Shown here: positions 1 through 14,700 of the stretch, one piece after another
How the letters are laid out: the number at the start of each line of letters is the position of its first letter
Position numbering within the stretch: position 1 is the stretch's first letter
NCBI GenBank assembly: GCA_963930775.1
Contig: OZ005689.1
Span: 17,011,775-17,075,774 of the forward strand
Origin: Cliona cf. orientalis
Taxonomy: Eukaryota > Porifera > Demospongiae > Clionaida > Clionaidae
Reading direction: 5' to 3'
Length of the DNA stretch: 64,000 nucleotides
The notes under the pieces: model-generated
The model's input: only the letters and a program-made list of their open reading frames with translations
The model's database searches: none
What the model was told of the DNA's origin: nothing
Made by a program: the position numbers and the translations under genes

Positions 1-2689
1 GGACTGTGACAAGCCTGGAGCTGTATGATTACATGTATAGTAGCTACTGTGTAATAGATACTATCACGGTTGCTCTCATAATAATTATTATATCTCCGTG
101 AAATCCCAGGTAGTTCCCCAAATTTATATTGCAGCAGTGGGATTACTAACAATTTATACCAAGAACACTCACAGTGTATTACAGGAGTCTGTGGTGCCTG
201 TATAAGCTATGAATAAGGATACTATCATAGGATCAGGTGGAATATAAACTACATGTGATGTGTAGAGGCTTCTTTGCTCAGCACTTATTCAGGGAGGCAT
301 TGTGCACACACAGTGTAGCCATGTGCTTGCGGGGAACTCCCTTGCTCTACAGGTGTAACAAAAATGCTTACTAAAGACTCGGCTCATAAGCTAAGAATCA
401 GTTTGTATTATAGACTAAGTAATTTACTATCTATGGCCACTAGTGAAAATGCCAGCAGCCATGATTCAACAACAGGCGACCATTTTCTGTGGGTCACACA
501 TTAGAGCCATGGAGTGAGTACAATTTGCCAAGTATAGGTGGTATCAAATTTTCGTGTTTGACGTTTTCTAGGAGAATAAAGGAGGCAGTCGGGATGGTGA
601 GTGACAATTTAAAACTGACACGAACTTTTGAATAAGATAGATAAAAAAACCTGGCAAATCTGCTGGATTGTAGCCGCTCTATGTTATCTTAAAGATAGGA
701 ATCCATATTTGGCAATCTGAGAGTCGGCATCGGAAAAATTGATTCATTATGGCGAGTGAAAATGACATTAAAAGAAGTGCAGGAGTATTATGGTTGAAGC
801 CATACTCTTCAGAGTCCGAGTAGAGACCTACTTTCACTCGGAATCAGTATAGTAGATCTAGTTCGAGAGACGCTAGTTTAGACTTACCTAACCTTAGGTA
901 TATATACATGTATGTAGGTAGGCTGCCAACAAGGGATATTTGAGTAAACCTTTCTGACAAGCTCCATGGCATGCGTATCTCAGTGATCGGAGTCACTTCG
1001 TATCATGATCAGCTCCGTCTTATGCTATTGTAGGCATGGATTATTAATTTTATTGTAGCTAATTTCAAACAATGCATCCCAGAGGATGAGCATTTCCATG
1101 ATAATTAAGAATAAAGAGAAAATTGAAACTGGACTAGGGCTGTATGATTTTAAACTACGTGTTATTATCCTTTGTAAAGTTTGTGCCTTAGCGTAAGCTG
1201 CCAATTTTTAACCCTCGGCGCATGCGCAATGGTTACAGTAGTCATTTTGTATGTCTGTGTCTGTTACCAAGCTAGCTGCTACATGTACGTACCTCATTTG
1301 TAAGTCCAAAGTGGTTAGCTATACGATTCCTAATGGTGATACAGACACACATTGTTATTGTGTAGATTTTACTGAAAATGCTTTATTCGTCAGTTTTGGC
1401 ATCATTTGCCGATGCTAAGCTTCTTGATTTTTTTCCCAAGCAACAGCAACAAGACTTTACGTATAAAGGAACACTGTGTGTACATATGGTATATACAGTA
1501 TTACCCTCTCTAGGCCCAGCTGCTGATACTAGGCGTGAGAGATATGGTAGTAACGATAGTTTGTGTGTATTGGCTTGGCTTGCAAATTGGAACATGTAGA
1601 CTATAGCCACGTTTCAGCTACAATTTTGTTTGTTATTATATAAAATTTGTGTGCTATATAGCTTTGTCAGAATAGTCAGTTTGTTCGTTGTCAGGTTAAG
1701 TTCCATTCACATGCACGTTATCCCAAATGTGCAGATAGTAGTTTACTATACAGAGTAGCAGCAAACATTAATTTTAGCATACCATACGTGGCAAGTTTTA
1801 CTGAATAGCTCTAGGAATATTGAACACACCCGTTAAACCTTAATTGAAATGCCATCCACACCACACCCAATATGATTGACCATAATGCCTAAAATAAATT
1901 TCTGAAGCAGCAAGCTGAGTAGACCTGCTGTAGTGACGTTACTACAAGAGCCAAAGTAATTTGTGCAGTATAAACTCTCAAGCTACATAGTTAGGCCTCC
2001 TGCATTAGTTTTTGGATCTCATCTGAGAAAGAATAATACAATTTCGGTATAGACTTCCAGTTCAGAGATGACCCGGGACAGCTGGAACATATGGGTAACT
2101 ATCCCGCTATTGTGTAACTGAAACTGTAGCTACATTGGTCTTGTTCACAATCCAACAGCCAGCTTTGGACGGTATAAACCCATGTTCCGCAGAATTGCCA
2201 AGTATTTCGTAGATTGACCATAATAATTATTATGAAACTTTGAATGTTGATGATAGTGATAGAGGGATCAGAATGGTGGTTGTGGTGAGTGAAGAATCTT
2301 GCAAGCATACTATTAAGGTAGATACACTGTAGATCCAATTAGGCAAACAGGGATGTTTTAGGGCCTGAATAATTGTATTCAGATTCAGGAATCAAAAAGG
2401 AAGTCATGCTAGTTCAACAGCATACCTGAGAGGGAACCTTGCATCACTCATAGTCATGTACAGTGTAACGTGTGTGTACTAGGTAATCTTTTGAGCAATT
2501 CAACTGATATTTCTCTGGCCTACATGTATGTGAATTAATGTGACTGATAGAGTTTTAAGTTTAAGTATGGATGAGAATCTGCTTTGGACGTTTCCTATGT
2601 TTGTAACGAGTTGGTAGGCAAAAGTGTGTGAAAGTTAAACACATCAATACTACACATGCTCCACTATCAGTGATGCAGTACAGATTTTT
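1..2689. other. AT-rich DNA without recognised genes
   Basis: No exon-like open frame with credible homology was seen. The stretch 1211-1425 is a partial copy of the CCCTCGGCGCATGCG element family; the short open frames over it come from that repeat. Confidence 0.5.
1211..1425 (+). mobile_element. CCCTCGGCGCATGCG-family element, partial
   Basis: The head CCCTCGGCGCATGCGCAATG is followed by GTTACAGTAGTC, and later by TTTTGGCATCATTTGC as in the copies at 8430 and 41559. The distal terminal repeat is missing. Confidence 0.55.
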
Positions 2690-3060
2690 ACCCTCCTCTC
2701 AGCGCAGTTAAGGACAGTCACCGCTAGTTGAGCGCGCGCCCGACTACGAGCCAATTAAGTCCAATTAGTAATCTTGTAACGTGACGTCATCCCTTATCAG
2801 CCGCATACAAGCCACGGCAGAAAGGCCGCACGATCGCAGTTTTTACCGTGAAAATGTCGTCGATTTCTCGCCAGACCCCTAAACGTTCCTTCAACTTTCC
2901 GTCTTAGCTATCAAACAATTCTTTGTCGAGTTTTAAAATGTTCTATCGGAGCGATTGTTGCCATTGCTTCTCGATCGGCTGTTACATGCGAAAACGTCCG
3001 CCGCCGAGCCACCGTTTTTGGCTGTTTTTGTGGTTAACTCTTCAACTATAGCACCTATCT
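2690..3060. promoter_or_regulatory. CpG-richer promoter-like segment with perfect CRE
   Basis: The base composition changes to GC- and CpG-richer DNA. It contains a perfect palindromic cAMP-response element TGACGTCA at 2782-2789, and two CCAAT boxes about 30 bp upstream (GAGCCAATTAAGTCCAATTA). Short ATG frames follow (2852 and 2938, 18 and 37 codons), neither convincing. It could be the promoter of receptor 1 or of an unseen gene; this is inferred from motifs only. Confidence 0.3.
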
Positions 3061-3194
3061 ACTATCGCTCCGACAAAAACTTAGAGCACCACTAGTACTA
3101 TCTTCGTTCTGGTTAAGGTCGGGATACAAGTGGTTCTTCCCCTCTGGCAAACTCGATTTTTACGTTTGGAGGGCGTAACTTTAGAAGCTCCTCC

Positions 3195-4489
3195 TACTTA
3201 ATTGGTTTAATATTTGCAGTTATTTTAGTGTTAAGGAGGGAGTACTTGGATTGAACTTTCATGTGAATGCCATGAAGAGTGTGCAGAATGTTCTAGTGCT
3301 TCTACAGTGAGCTCATAATTTAGACTAAAACAGCCAAATTCATGCTGGTGACATGCCTTAACTGCACTGAGCTCTCTTGATTGGTATGTTAGGACTAGAT
3401 ATTTAGATAGCGTAACCATGTTAAAGTTAAAGTTTGCAGAGGTTCTGTACATGCAATCACCTTGGTAATGCATGCACGTGTACCACATTGACATATACGT
3501 TTATGTATAATAAAGCACACAATCCTTCCCTAGATGCATATCTCATTAGGGGACTGCAGGAAATTTCTTAATTTGTCACACCTGCAGTATTTTTAGCCTT
3601 CTAAAGATACCAACCTTATCTGAATGGCAGGAGGGGGAAATAATATTGATATAAAACCCATTGTTTAGTTGCGTTAATAAGATTGTAGCTCAAATCATAG
3701 GTGCACGTAAGAAGCATTATAAAGGTGAGGGAGCCAAGGGGATTGCTAGTACTTACAATGTGTGCATGCTAAGAAAAAGATCGTGATTACTGTGCACTGA
3801 AAAGCCTGTTCAGATTAATACAATTCAACTTCAGGTTCTTGATTAATGGAGTCATAACCACATGCAGTGCTTAGGCATATTGTTATTATGTTATCTATCT
3901 GGTAGCCCACCTTGAAGGTTCTTATATGTTGGTGAATTTCTGTTGACTCTGTGATACATGGATGTTTAGCTTTTGAGTAATCATATTGTTATTGCTTTGG
4001 AGTATAGCTATTATTGATGTGCTAATAATATCTGTATCAAGTTCCTGATTGAAAGTTGGAGCTGTATACACACACATGATAGTTCAGGCTTAGCCTGACA
4101 TAAGTGGAGGCCTTAATATTCTATGTTGATAGCAACCAGACTGTACTAGTGCACCACAGGCCCTCTATTCAATATCTGTGTTGATAGCAGCCAAACGGTG
4201 CTAGAGTATCATATATTGTTCATAATTATTAACCAGCTGGAAAAGGAACAAAAACCCAGGGTGTAATAGTTATGTCATTGATCACTTCATTAATTCTGTT
4301 TATCTTAAAGGTGATTATTACATAATAGTGCTATAAAAACAACAGTTCAACATTAAATCAATCCATATAATATTGTTTAACAAAGTATGAAAACTTGACC
4401 ATGCACTCAGTAGCTAGCTGCATAGTTGAAATGGTGTATTATGTTGTAAAGGTCGTCAATACAGTGGGTTCACTTCACTGTACAGTATA
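3195..4489. other. AT-rich non-coding stretch
   Basis: No gene was recognised. A segment at about 4075-4215 resembles 41510-41556 joined to 42125-42180, that is, the flanks of a MITE insertion in receptor 2's first large intron. Confidence 0.4.
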
Positions 4490-5310
4490 CAATGCCGGCG
4501 CCTCAGTCGCAGACTAGCCTCGGATCATCGGGAATCTGAGAGTGTCTCTGGACCTCGAAAGTGAAAAATTTCAAAGCTAAGAAGAACTCAACAGCGCAGT
4601 ACAGCTAGATTGGTCCAGTGGGACGCTGCTCATGGTGCGTGCTATATATAGCGCAGGGCTATCTATATAATATATTCACGGGATTACGTCAGCGTAGAGA
4701 ACGCATGAAGTTCGGCCATCGCTGCTCGTCAGAGAAGGCAACACGCTGCTTGTAAGGTATTCGCTGGATACACGCACAAGATACTCTACATATTTCACTG
4801 AAGTTCAAGTCCCAGAAGGGCTCCATCGAGGCCCGGGCCTGAATTTTCTCATAATTACCTCATAGATTACACCATAGGTTTCATCATAATTACCTAATAA
4901 CCGCAAAAAGTAAATTGTTACTGAGTGCATAATGAAAAACTTAGAGACTACGTCCAGAGTCCCTCATGAATACGCCGCCATAAATTCGAACTAGGACACA
5001 TTGACAAACTGCGCATGCTCCGTATACGCGTCCAATATTGGGGCGCACGGCTTGAACCGATTGACCTTCACCTGCCATGTGCTCGACTGAATAGGGAAAT
5101 CCCCTTGCCCTGAAAGCGAGCTCGCTAGAGAAAGCGAACTGAGAGAAACGCCATAATGATATCATCGGATAGTCCACGATCTCTTCTACACTAGGTTCGA
5201 ATTCTGGGTCCCAACAACCTTTCATGCGCACTAAACATTTTGAAACAGTTTTCACCCTAATTTCATCATAATTTCATCATAGGTTTCATCATTATTCATC
5301 ATAATTACCT
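4490..5310 (+). repeat. Approx. 820-bp repeat, copy A (TATA/CRE-containing)
   Basis: It matches 31065-31935 over its whole length in the same orientation. Shared landmarks are GGCGCCTCA, GGATTACGTCAGC, GAACTAGGACAC, TGCGCATGCTCCGTATACGC, GACTGAATAGGGAAATCCCC and repeated TTTCATCATAA units near the right end. It contains a TATA-like run (about 4642-4650) and an ATF/CRE-like site (4685-4692). It ends about 145 bp before the Ig exon of receptor 1. A 104-codon minus-strand open frame here is not preserved in the other copy. Confidence 0.7.
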
Positions 5311-5454
5311 CATTGGTCGGCCGAATCAATTTGTGAATTGGGACTCTCGACGTAATTAATGTACATGTATAACAATATTATTATTCTACATCTACATATA
5401 TTTAGGTGTTATACGAACACACAAATTGCTCTCTCTTACACACACACTCCACAG

Positions 5455-5760
5455 CCCAGATGATAACACAGCCTCCAGTGTCTACTACAGCAGCTCTGGG
5501 TGCAAATGCAACTTTCTCTTGTCGTGGAACTGGTAGTGTACTGTGGCAGATTAATGGCACACAAGTTGGAGATGCTAGCCGGGTGCCAAATTTTGAGCGC
5601 ATACTAGTGTATGTTCCTCTACCAAGACCCAGTTCATCTGAGCTGATTGTAACTGCAACTGAAGTGACCAATGCCAGTTTGATGATCATATGTGTTGTGG
5701 ACCCAGGCATTGGAATGGGGGAACTTGTCATGAGTGATGCAGTTCAACTGCTTGTGTACG
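5455..5760 (+). CDS. Receptor 1 exon: Ig-like domain
   Basis: The exon follows a pyrimidine-rich acceptor ending ACAG at 5451-5454 and ends before GTACGT at 5761; both ends are phase 1, typical for shuffled Ig exons. It encodes about 102 residues with Ig cysteines at residues 23 (context TFSC) and 80 (MIIC) and a core Trp at 31 (VLWQING). There are three N-glycosylation sequons (NAT, NGT, NAS). The frame stays open about 50 bases further upstream, but without ATG, so the splice acceptor is the better start. It is about 90% identical in DNA to the exon at 40669-40974 and has exactly the same length (306 nt). Confidence 0.85.
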
Positions 5761-8700
5761 GTACGTCTGCTCCATTGTTGTATTAATCTCCACAGTCATG
5801 TATGATTTGTTTGCGTCTGCAATGATGATCATTCCACTTCAAGGTAACTTCCTTGTTTTCTTGTAGCTGAACCCAATCCTCCAGTTAATCTGATCATCAC
5901 TGTGGATGGGTTAAGTCTTGTGACCACATGGAGTAAACCATTCTCTCTCGAAGGAGAAGAGCTCTCCTATGTCATCTTCATTACCGGCAATAGTGATTTG
6001 ATACAAGATGATGAGGTCACTGTCAATGAAACAGAATACAAGTTCTACTCGAGATCTAAGCCAATTGAAGAGGTGGATTGCACACAGTTTATCATGTTCA
6101 CTGTATTCTCTGAGAATGAGTACTCCAGAAGCATAGCTAATGTCAGTGAATGGAAGAAAGTTCCAACAGGTATCACTCATAACACAGAGAATCAGTATTC
6201 AAAGTATCATTTACACGAAATACTATATCATGTACCATTGCTAGCTAGCTGCTCCTCATGCCTTAGTCAAAAATTCTGGATCAGCTCTTGAGTATGATCT
6301 TAAAATTTAATTTCGAATTCATTTTTCCTAGATGCCATGGTAGCAAAGTTGTTCTTTATTTACAAATGCATTCTTTTGATATGCATACACTAATATACAT
6401 ACAGTATTATTAAATTTTTTTGCATAATTTAGTTCCACTGGTGACGAAAAGATCCGATGTTCGAATTAATGTCTCTCTATTTAAAGAAATTCAAATCACT
6501 CTTAGTTTCAATGTGAGTGGTACATAATAATTATTACTTTCATGTTTTAAATCCTTGAATAATCCTGTAACTGTACAGTCCCACTGTGGGTACAATATTA
6601 AAATGTTACAGAAGATGCCGTTTCTAGTAGCTTTTTCTTTGGCACCATATTTGAGAAGTTAGTGTTCTCTTTGTAGGTACCCATAGTGATAGTGTCACTA
6701 GCTCCTGCATCATATCGTTGCTACACCAGGGTATAATTGTAATATTATTATTATCATCTCTAATAATAATTAAGTTTCTTACTGTGATTAGCCATAGCTT
6801 TATGTACTACATGGTGAACTAGTAACTTTGGCGAGTATTCAACGACTATCAAATTTATTTTGGAAATTTGAACAATAATTATTAGTTTAATATGTGACTA
6901 TTATGAAATTGGAAACTTTCCTGACTCACCAAATTGCCTAATTAAACCTTTCTTTGCCATATTTAATTGGGTTTCAGACAGTGTATGATAATATTATGAT
7001 GTGTAAAACACCCTTTGTGCTACATATGGCGTCACCATGTATCTTTCAATGCTTTTTAAATTACATGTTAAGCTGTTTGTTGGATAGATTGTAGGTAAAC
7101 AAGATAAGTTTACTCATTATGGTTGCTTCCTTGTATATATCAATATTATTGTTAAGTACATGTCATTGATTACTAAGATGGGATATTGGACACAGTTGTA
7201 CATCATTTTATGTAGCAATAAATTATTACTGTGGTGCAACCGGAGAGCGCAGTTTAAGATTCTTCTTTAAAAATATATTCTTCATTTGAATTGAAAACAG
7301 TGGACAAAATGTAGAGCTAAAATGCTAGCTTATATAGAAAGAACTACAGACAAACATGAGGTTACCTTAGCGCTACGATTATTTGCGTCCTTAAGGTGCA
7401 TTAAAATAGAACACAAAAGTGAGGCTAACTAGAGAGAGGCTTTGGGGCCCCAGGTGGGAGGCTGTGAGGCCCTCCATACAACAATAAAGCCTACTACATA
7501 AGTTTGCACATAAATCATTTACCACCTAGTTCTTAGACTATGTACACGAAACATTAACCTTCCTAGCTGTGTGTCCTATTACATAACTCAACATAACTAA
7601 TAAGTCCTATTGCACAACTTAATATAAATAACTCATACTAATATTGCACAACTCAACTAAGTAATAACAGTATACTATACTACAAAGTCGATTTACCACA
7701 AATGCTTTATATTATATTTCCCACTCATAATGAATATGATATTGCTGCAATTAGGATTCCGTCAACGCATAGAGGATAGAGCTAAGGATTAAACAACTTA
7801 TTCTAATGGGAGTCTGGGGGGTGCATATGTTCTCTGGGGACATTGTCTAGTTTCATGTTACGTAATTCATAATTTCTGGTTTTTTGTTGACGTGCATAAG
7901 AACACGACATACTTAATTTGGGTGATAGCTTGGATATCCACCTACTCGTTAACTCAGAGTGCGTGATTACATGTAAAGATTGTCAATATACACTATCTAT
8001 GTGTTTTCAGTCTCATCCTCAGACTCTGGTCCCCCAAGGATCAGGCATTCTTTGAGCGCTTGATGCTGATCAATAGGTCGATCAAATCTTGCTGCATACT
8101 CTCTGTATTAATACGAAGGTAGCTGGGCTTGATGAAAGTATGCAAAAATTTGCATGTATAACGTATGGTATACATAATATTATGTATCTGATCATGAAAG
8201 TAATTTAACCTGATGATACACTCTCACCTAGCCGGGTGCCTTCCCCTACTCCTAGATCACTGATTTTCATAGAACACTGTACCCAAGCAGTCAGATTATA
8301 TTGAGGGCATATTTTGGTTACAGCCATCATGATGATACCAGAAGTTCATATGCATGCATACTGAAAGGTTATCAAAATGCCTGTGTATCTCTTGATTATT
8401 AGATATCAGGATGGTATGCAAATTAATTAACCCTCATTGCATGCACGAGGGTTACTGTAGTCGTTCTGTGTGCTTGTGTGTCAGTTGCCAAGCATATGTT
8501 TGCAAGTCCTAAATGCAGTTTTGTACGGTAAGGTTCCTTCCGGCGTTCCAAACGCATGTATTGTGTGGATTTTGCTGAAAACGCCTTGTTCTCCAGCTTT
8601 GGCGTCATTTGCTGATGCTTCTTGACTTTCAACACTCTACCTTCTATTTATACGTAAAGTCATACATGAGCAGTGCATATACAGAATGTATGTTAACCAT

Positions 8701-11700
8701 CAGTGCATGCGTGAGGGTTATGTACAGTAGTTGCACGTGGTCAGAGGCAGGCAAATGTCACCAGATGAAATCCACATATTTCTTGCCTTAAAAATCCCAT
8801 AAGAAGTCTGACAGCACCTTTTTTTAAACGTATAAACCTGCATGGTATGTAGCAGCTAGCTTGATGACAGCCTCGTCCCCAGGGGCTGCTTCTTGATGAG
8901 ATTAGATGGATATGCAATTAAAAGTCATCGTAAGCTAATAAACTATTCTTCCTTGAGTCATAAGTCTTCAAGCTAGACTCTTTTTCAGTCCGACGACCTT
9001 TTCCTAGTTTTGTTCCATTATAGATCTATGCCTCCATGGCTTAGCTTTCAAATTTGCAACCGGTAGATTACATACTTGTGCCTTTAGACTCACAGTATGT
9101 CACTACTATCATAGTGCCATATGAGTTTGGCACCAGTGATGTTCATTAGTATAGCCACAGTACTCCCCACCCCCCCCCCCCCCTCCCCCGGTACTTAGCT
9201 AAGCAGTAATGCTTATAGAGTAAAGACTTACCATGAGCTTTTATTCTAAGCTGGATATAATAAACACTGTTTGTATTGCACTTTGGTTTTCGAGAACAGT
9301 GACAAGATGTTTTTGGCACATTAGATTTCTAGGCTGTTGCAGATGATAATATTTACTCAGGGCCATGTCCGTCGCAACCCTCTTTTGCTAAAATTAATGG
9401 TAAGGGTCGTCATAGAGAACGTACACATTCTAGGTATATGTGGCATAAAGGAAGAGTGGTAATGTTAAGTCCTGCCCAGTGGAGTAGTAGTGTGCAGCTG
9501 TTGCCAGTATGTGTTTACATGGCACCTACCTCAACTACATCACTGATTACCATTGTCCTCCCATACACCTTAACTATTGTATGCATACAGCCTCGTGACC
9601 CTTGTCCTGCCTATCCAGTAACAAGCTATGTCTTCAACATTTCTGATGACAAAGGCAACTTTATAGACACAATAAACCATATGGGGAACACTTCTATTAC
9701 CATTAATGGCAGTGATTATGATCTCGTTAATGATCAAGTCTATCATCTAACAGTTGAAGCCATTAATGATGCTGGGAGCACTCCTTCAGAAGAAATCTTA
9801 CTTTGTAAGTCTAATGTGCTACTGCCATATTGTCTTCAGTATAATATAAACTAGCTATGTACCCAATGGAGGATGCATATTGGATATGATGTAAAGTATA
9901 GTGCAGTTTTGTGTTGTTATCACCTAACTCCATGACCTTGACCCCACGTACCCATTATACTATAGTGTTAAAATGGGGACCTAGAGTCCCATTACCACTT
10001 TAGAATGGAGATCGTGAGTCTCCAAAAGCACTGTGAAAGGAGTCAATGTAGCAACTTCTATACAAACGTATGGAAATTATATCCCGGGTAAGCGCCCACG
10101 TAGGCCAAAATCGCAATTTATGTGGCGCTTACCCGGTAATAGTATTAATATGCAATGGTCTCTTTATACTATCTTGCCTTCGAACTATTAAATTTGTGTA
10201 TCACTAAATGCCCTATACTTTGCGGGTTGTTATCTATTAAACCAAGGGCTTATGGACCCCAAAGGGGGAGAGGGCATGTAACTGCCATACAAGATAGTGC
10301 AACTAGCAAAATTCAAATCAGACAGTGGGTTGTAACTAATTATAGTAACAGTTGCTGTCTGGATTGCATTAGTGTTATGGACTGATAATGTGGATTTTAC
10401 TATTTTTAGCCTATGGATTTGAATTTTGCCAGGTGCCAGTTACATGCCCTCTCCCCCTTTGAGTTCTATGAGCCCTTGATTAAACCCATTTGTAAAGTAC
10501 ATCAGAGGGTAATTAGAGACCTACGTATGTATAAAATATATCTTACCTAAGTATACCAAAGTATTATAACTAGGATATTTTCCCTCCCGAGGGAATATAT
10601 GATCCATATTTCTCTCCCTCTGGCTATTACTTTTACTAATCAGAGCCATTATTTTAGTTCACACAAGCAGTCACATCATCATGCCTACTATGATTGCATG
10701 TGCATCAGCACTTAGTCAACCGATTGCACCATGGTTGCATACTACACTGTGTACAACATAGGCAGTAGACCAACACGGAAACATATGCACACTAATTGAC
10801 ACTAATCAAAACCAATTAGCTATCACTCAATTCTGCCATGTGGCAAGTTCAAGTGTAAGTGTACTGTAGTAGCTGCTAGTCAGATAGGTAAATTTATTCA
10901 ATAGCCATTGCCGGAGTTCGTTGACCAGTGAAACTATTCTAAATTTGTTACCCCACGCGCATGTGCAAGGGGTAAAGTAATCAATTTTATCTATCGTCTG
11001 TCGTCATCAGCACAAAAATCACCAGATCTGAAGGTCTAGGCGTCTGAGCAACTCATAAGTACAGCATATCCGTCAATATCGTCGAAAAACTGGCTTTATT
11101 ATGCTTCAAATCGTTTGGTAAGGTCCATGAGTGTTGCATTTTGTTGGCCACACCTATCAACACTACCCACCATCTCCTTTCTGCTCATGTGCACAGCCTG
11201 GCACAATATGTAGGTAAAGGTCGTCAACAGACTGCAGGTGGCATGGATGCTCTTTCACACTGACGCTGCAGCACGCGGGGTATGTGCACTATAGAGCTCT
11301 AGTTTTTTAAGCTACCTCTGACTGTCTTCTATTCACGGAAAGCTGAAGCACTGGTTGATTCAACTAGCCGTGATTCTATGACTCAAGCCATCCGTCGTCA
11401 GTTGTTCCTTTGCTGGTCTGTTAACTGAGCAACTCTCCTTCTGTTCAGAACTATTGTTGATAGGTCAGAATGGTTATTGCTACGCATGTAAACTATGGTG
11501 CACGTGACTTTTAGCCAATCAGGTGGAATATATAATAGTTATAGCATGGTTGCCAGGATTTATGGTGACGTAAACTACCCTTATCCTCGGGCTATGCCCT
11601 CGGACTCAGGTGGTTTACTGCCATAAAATACCTGGCCCCGTGCTATAACTATACAGTGGAACCCCTCTAAAGCGGACACCGTTGGGACCAAAAATTTGTC

Positions 11701-14700
11701 CACTGTAGCGAGGTGTCCTTAGCTCAAGGGTTAGTGGTTGACCACACCCCTCCTATAATCGCAGCCAGCTATGATAAAGCACTACTGTGGACGACGAAAA
11801 AGACCGTATTGATGAGAGATCTGTCAACTGATAGCTCCTAAGCAAGAATATGAGACATATTTTGGCTTTACTGTAGTTACTGGTTGCTGAAACCGACCGA
11901 TTTAAATGTTCGGTGTGGCCTTAACTGTGCGATGCAAGGTTGTTCACTACTGTGCAGGCTCGAATGGGACCGAAATATGTGTGCATTATACGGAATAGTG
12001 GGATCTTCGCTGTTGAGGGGGTTTGAATATATTGATGTATATGGAAATAAAATCTGGACATTCAGAATTGTCCATTATATCGCAGGTGTCTGCCATTGAC
12101 AGGTGTCCGTCAAGCAGGATTCCACTGTAATACATTCCATGTAGCACATATTACGTAAAGCTGGATTAATGACCTACAGGGCTGTAGGAAAGGTTTTACA
12201 ATTGGGGAAGCTCTAGCTACATGTATGTAGAGCTTTGTAACAATCAAGTGTGCGCAAAGTGCGTGCGCAAAATTTTGAAGCCACGCCCAAAACCACACTG
12301 TTCCACATTTGTGAGCAACTCTATTGGCTAGTACAGCTTAACGCCTATCACAGGACTGTGGCTTGCACTTATACCTAGATCGACGAACGTACTGAATCAG
12401 CACCAGCTATTTTGTGTGTGGTTTGCATACCAACTGTGTGCACGCATGTATGTGCATATGCCGTAATGATATGGCTTTGAGCGGTCAAAGGTCAAATGGA
12501 AGGCACAAAAAGTGGGGCGGCTCTAGCGATCCTTCTGCCCCGCCTCCGACGACCCTGACCTATGTATAAATACATAATTAAAGTTCATTCCAAGTGTTTT
12601 AAGGTTACAGGGACATAGTTTCATGCATGAGTATGAAACAAAACAGTTACTCTGTATCACATAACACAGATTAAAAGTGTGCCTATAATCTACACTTTTT
12701 CTAATAATTATGCTCAACGAAAGTTGAAACATCTATAGCCCTGCATTAAACAATTATATTACAGAATTAGAGCAGATCTTATCGTACAAATTCTAATGGA
12801 TGCATGATTATATTTAACTTAATAAGAAAGTAGCATTTTAGCAACTGACAATTTTTACAAGAAAAACATGTTTTCAAAATTTTCTTCTATGTGTTCTATA
12901 ATAATTAATCATTTAATTTTGACATGAGTTCAGGCGCTCAGTCAGGTTATTGATCATGCATGCACAACATTATAATTGTATCCCATAACGTTAACCTAAG
13001 CCACCTTGTAGGTGTAAACACTTATATGATATCGAATGATTAATTGACCATCATTGTAAATAGATACAAGTGGTCTTCAATCCTCCAATGCTGTGGTGGA
13101 GCTGAATGGCAGTATCACGGTCACCTGTATCTTTGCCACTGGTGCTTCATCAACTGGTTGCCAGGTAACCATCTTCAAGTTAGACAGCTTGCAGGAGGTG
13201 TTCTTAAACTCCACAAACATTACTCGTCCCAATGGAAGCAGTGAGGTAAACATTCTTATCATAATAACAATCATTATTATATTAAAGTTTTACTTTTGAC
13301 ATCAAAACTTATTATGTGATTATTGATGCTGTTAGATTACTACAGATATCAGTGGTAACCAAAGTGGTGACTGTGATTTTGAAAGTTATGATAGCTGAGT
13401 ATGAATAGTACCACTATCATGGTTCTCACAATCATAGTTATGATATCATTGTTGCACTCTAAAATACTATCGATTGTCAAAACAATATTTTATTGCGCTG
13501 ATGACTCTTGTACTGTAGTGGATTCCTAGCTCCCTCTTTGGATCTCATCAAGATAAAGTAATATTTCCCTTGACTCTTAGTATGTTCTATTTATTACAAT
13601 TGCCTACCCAGTAAACTTTAGTATTTTGAACCTTGATATCGATTTGCACATGCAAATTCATACATTAAAGACCATAATAATTACATGTATGCCGTCTTTC
13701 ATTCGGCATTCATTCATGGAAAGGTCTATGTGTATACCTGGGTCTCAATGCTTGGTTTGTATTGTAATATATACATAATTGGGGCGAGCCTGAGCGAGCC
13801 CCACATAAATGGTACAGCTGTGCGCGACATATATTATTATGGTACGTCGGTCACGCGAAATTATATATCCCAGCGATGCTCTCTGTGGACATAAACGCGA
13901 AATATTCTATTGCGCATTCTCATACGATATACCGGGGACACGGGCCGTATATAAGCCGTTCTAATTTAGCGAATTGCAAATTTACACTAGTACTGGAGTT
14001 ACCAATCCTCAGCTATATACTTGGTATTAGTGGTAATAACATATCTGCATGGTACTGTCACAAAAATTACCAGATACGTGTACTTCAGTGACAAGCTTAT
14101 GCCTGAATTTCTTGAACTACTTGATGAAAAAACCATGCATGGCGTTACCTTGTCCTGGACCAGTTTCATACTGTAGAGCAATACAATAATAATATTAATG
14201 CATGTTATGGTTGAGTCATAAAATTCAGTCCAAAACTCGCCACTCTTGCGTAAGGTATACAGTACCCTCGTGAAAGAGGGCCCACTACGGAATGCCGGCC
14301 CACCCCCCACTTTGGGCTCAATTTCCTGCTAAGGTCTAGTGTTTACTCGAATATGCGCCCATGTGTAGCTGCCCTTGAAAACGCAGCTCAAATGACTGTT
14401 TTGTGAGGACTGAACTTCAAATAATCTATGTAAGATCAATAAGTATAACGTGCTAAACAGCCGTAAAACTAAACCTAGCTAGCTTTCTGCTACGTTTCAG
14501 CACAAATATAAACGATTGTACACGGCTAGCGATCGTAGCCATGCCCACTTAATACGGCTGCACTCAACGACACACGGTGAAGTATCACGGCCGCCCTTGC
14601 TCTGGATTGGTAACCATGCTTGAATAAGGCTGAAATCAATAGTAGCCGCTGCTACTATTCAAATTAGCGTGGGTAACTTACCTCGGCGCTCTTTCGTGTA

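Noticed and set aside
4941..5255. 104-codon minus-strand open frame
   Set aside because: It lies in a duplicated segment and is not maintained in the copy at 31065-31935.
13336..13397. Possible exon after GTTAG in receptor 1
   Set aside because: The frame hits a stop quickly, no donor is present, and the flanking exons already join in phase.
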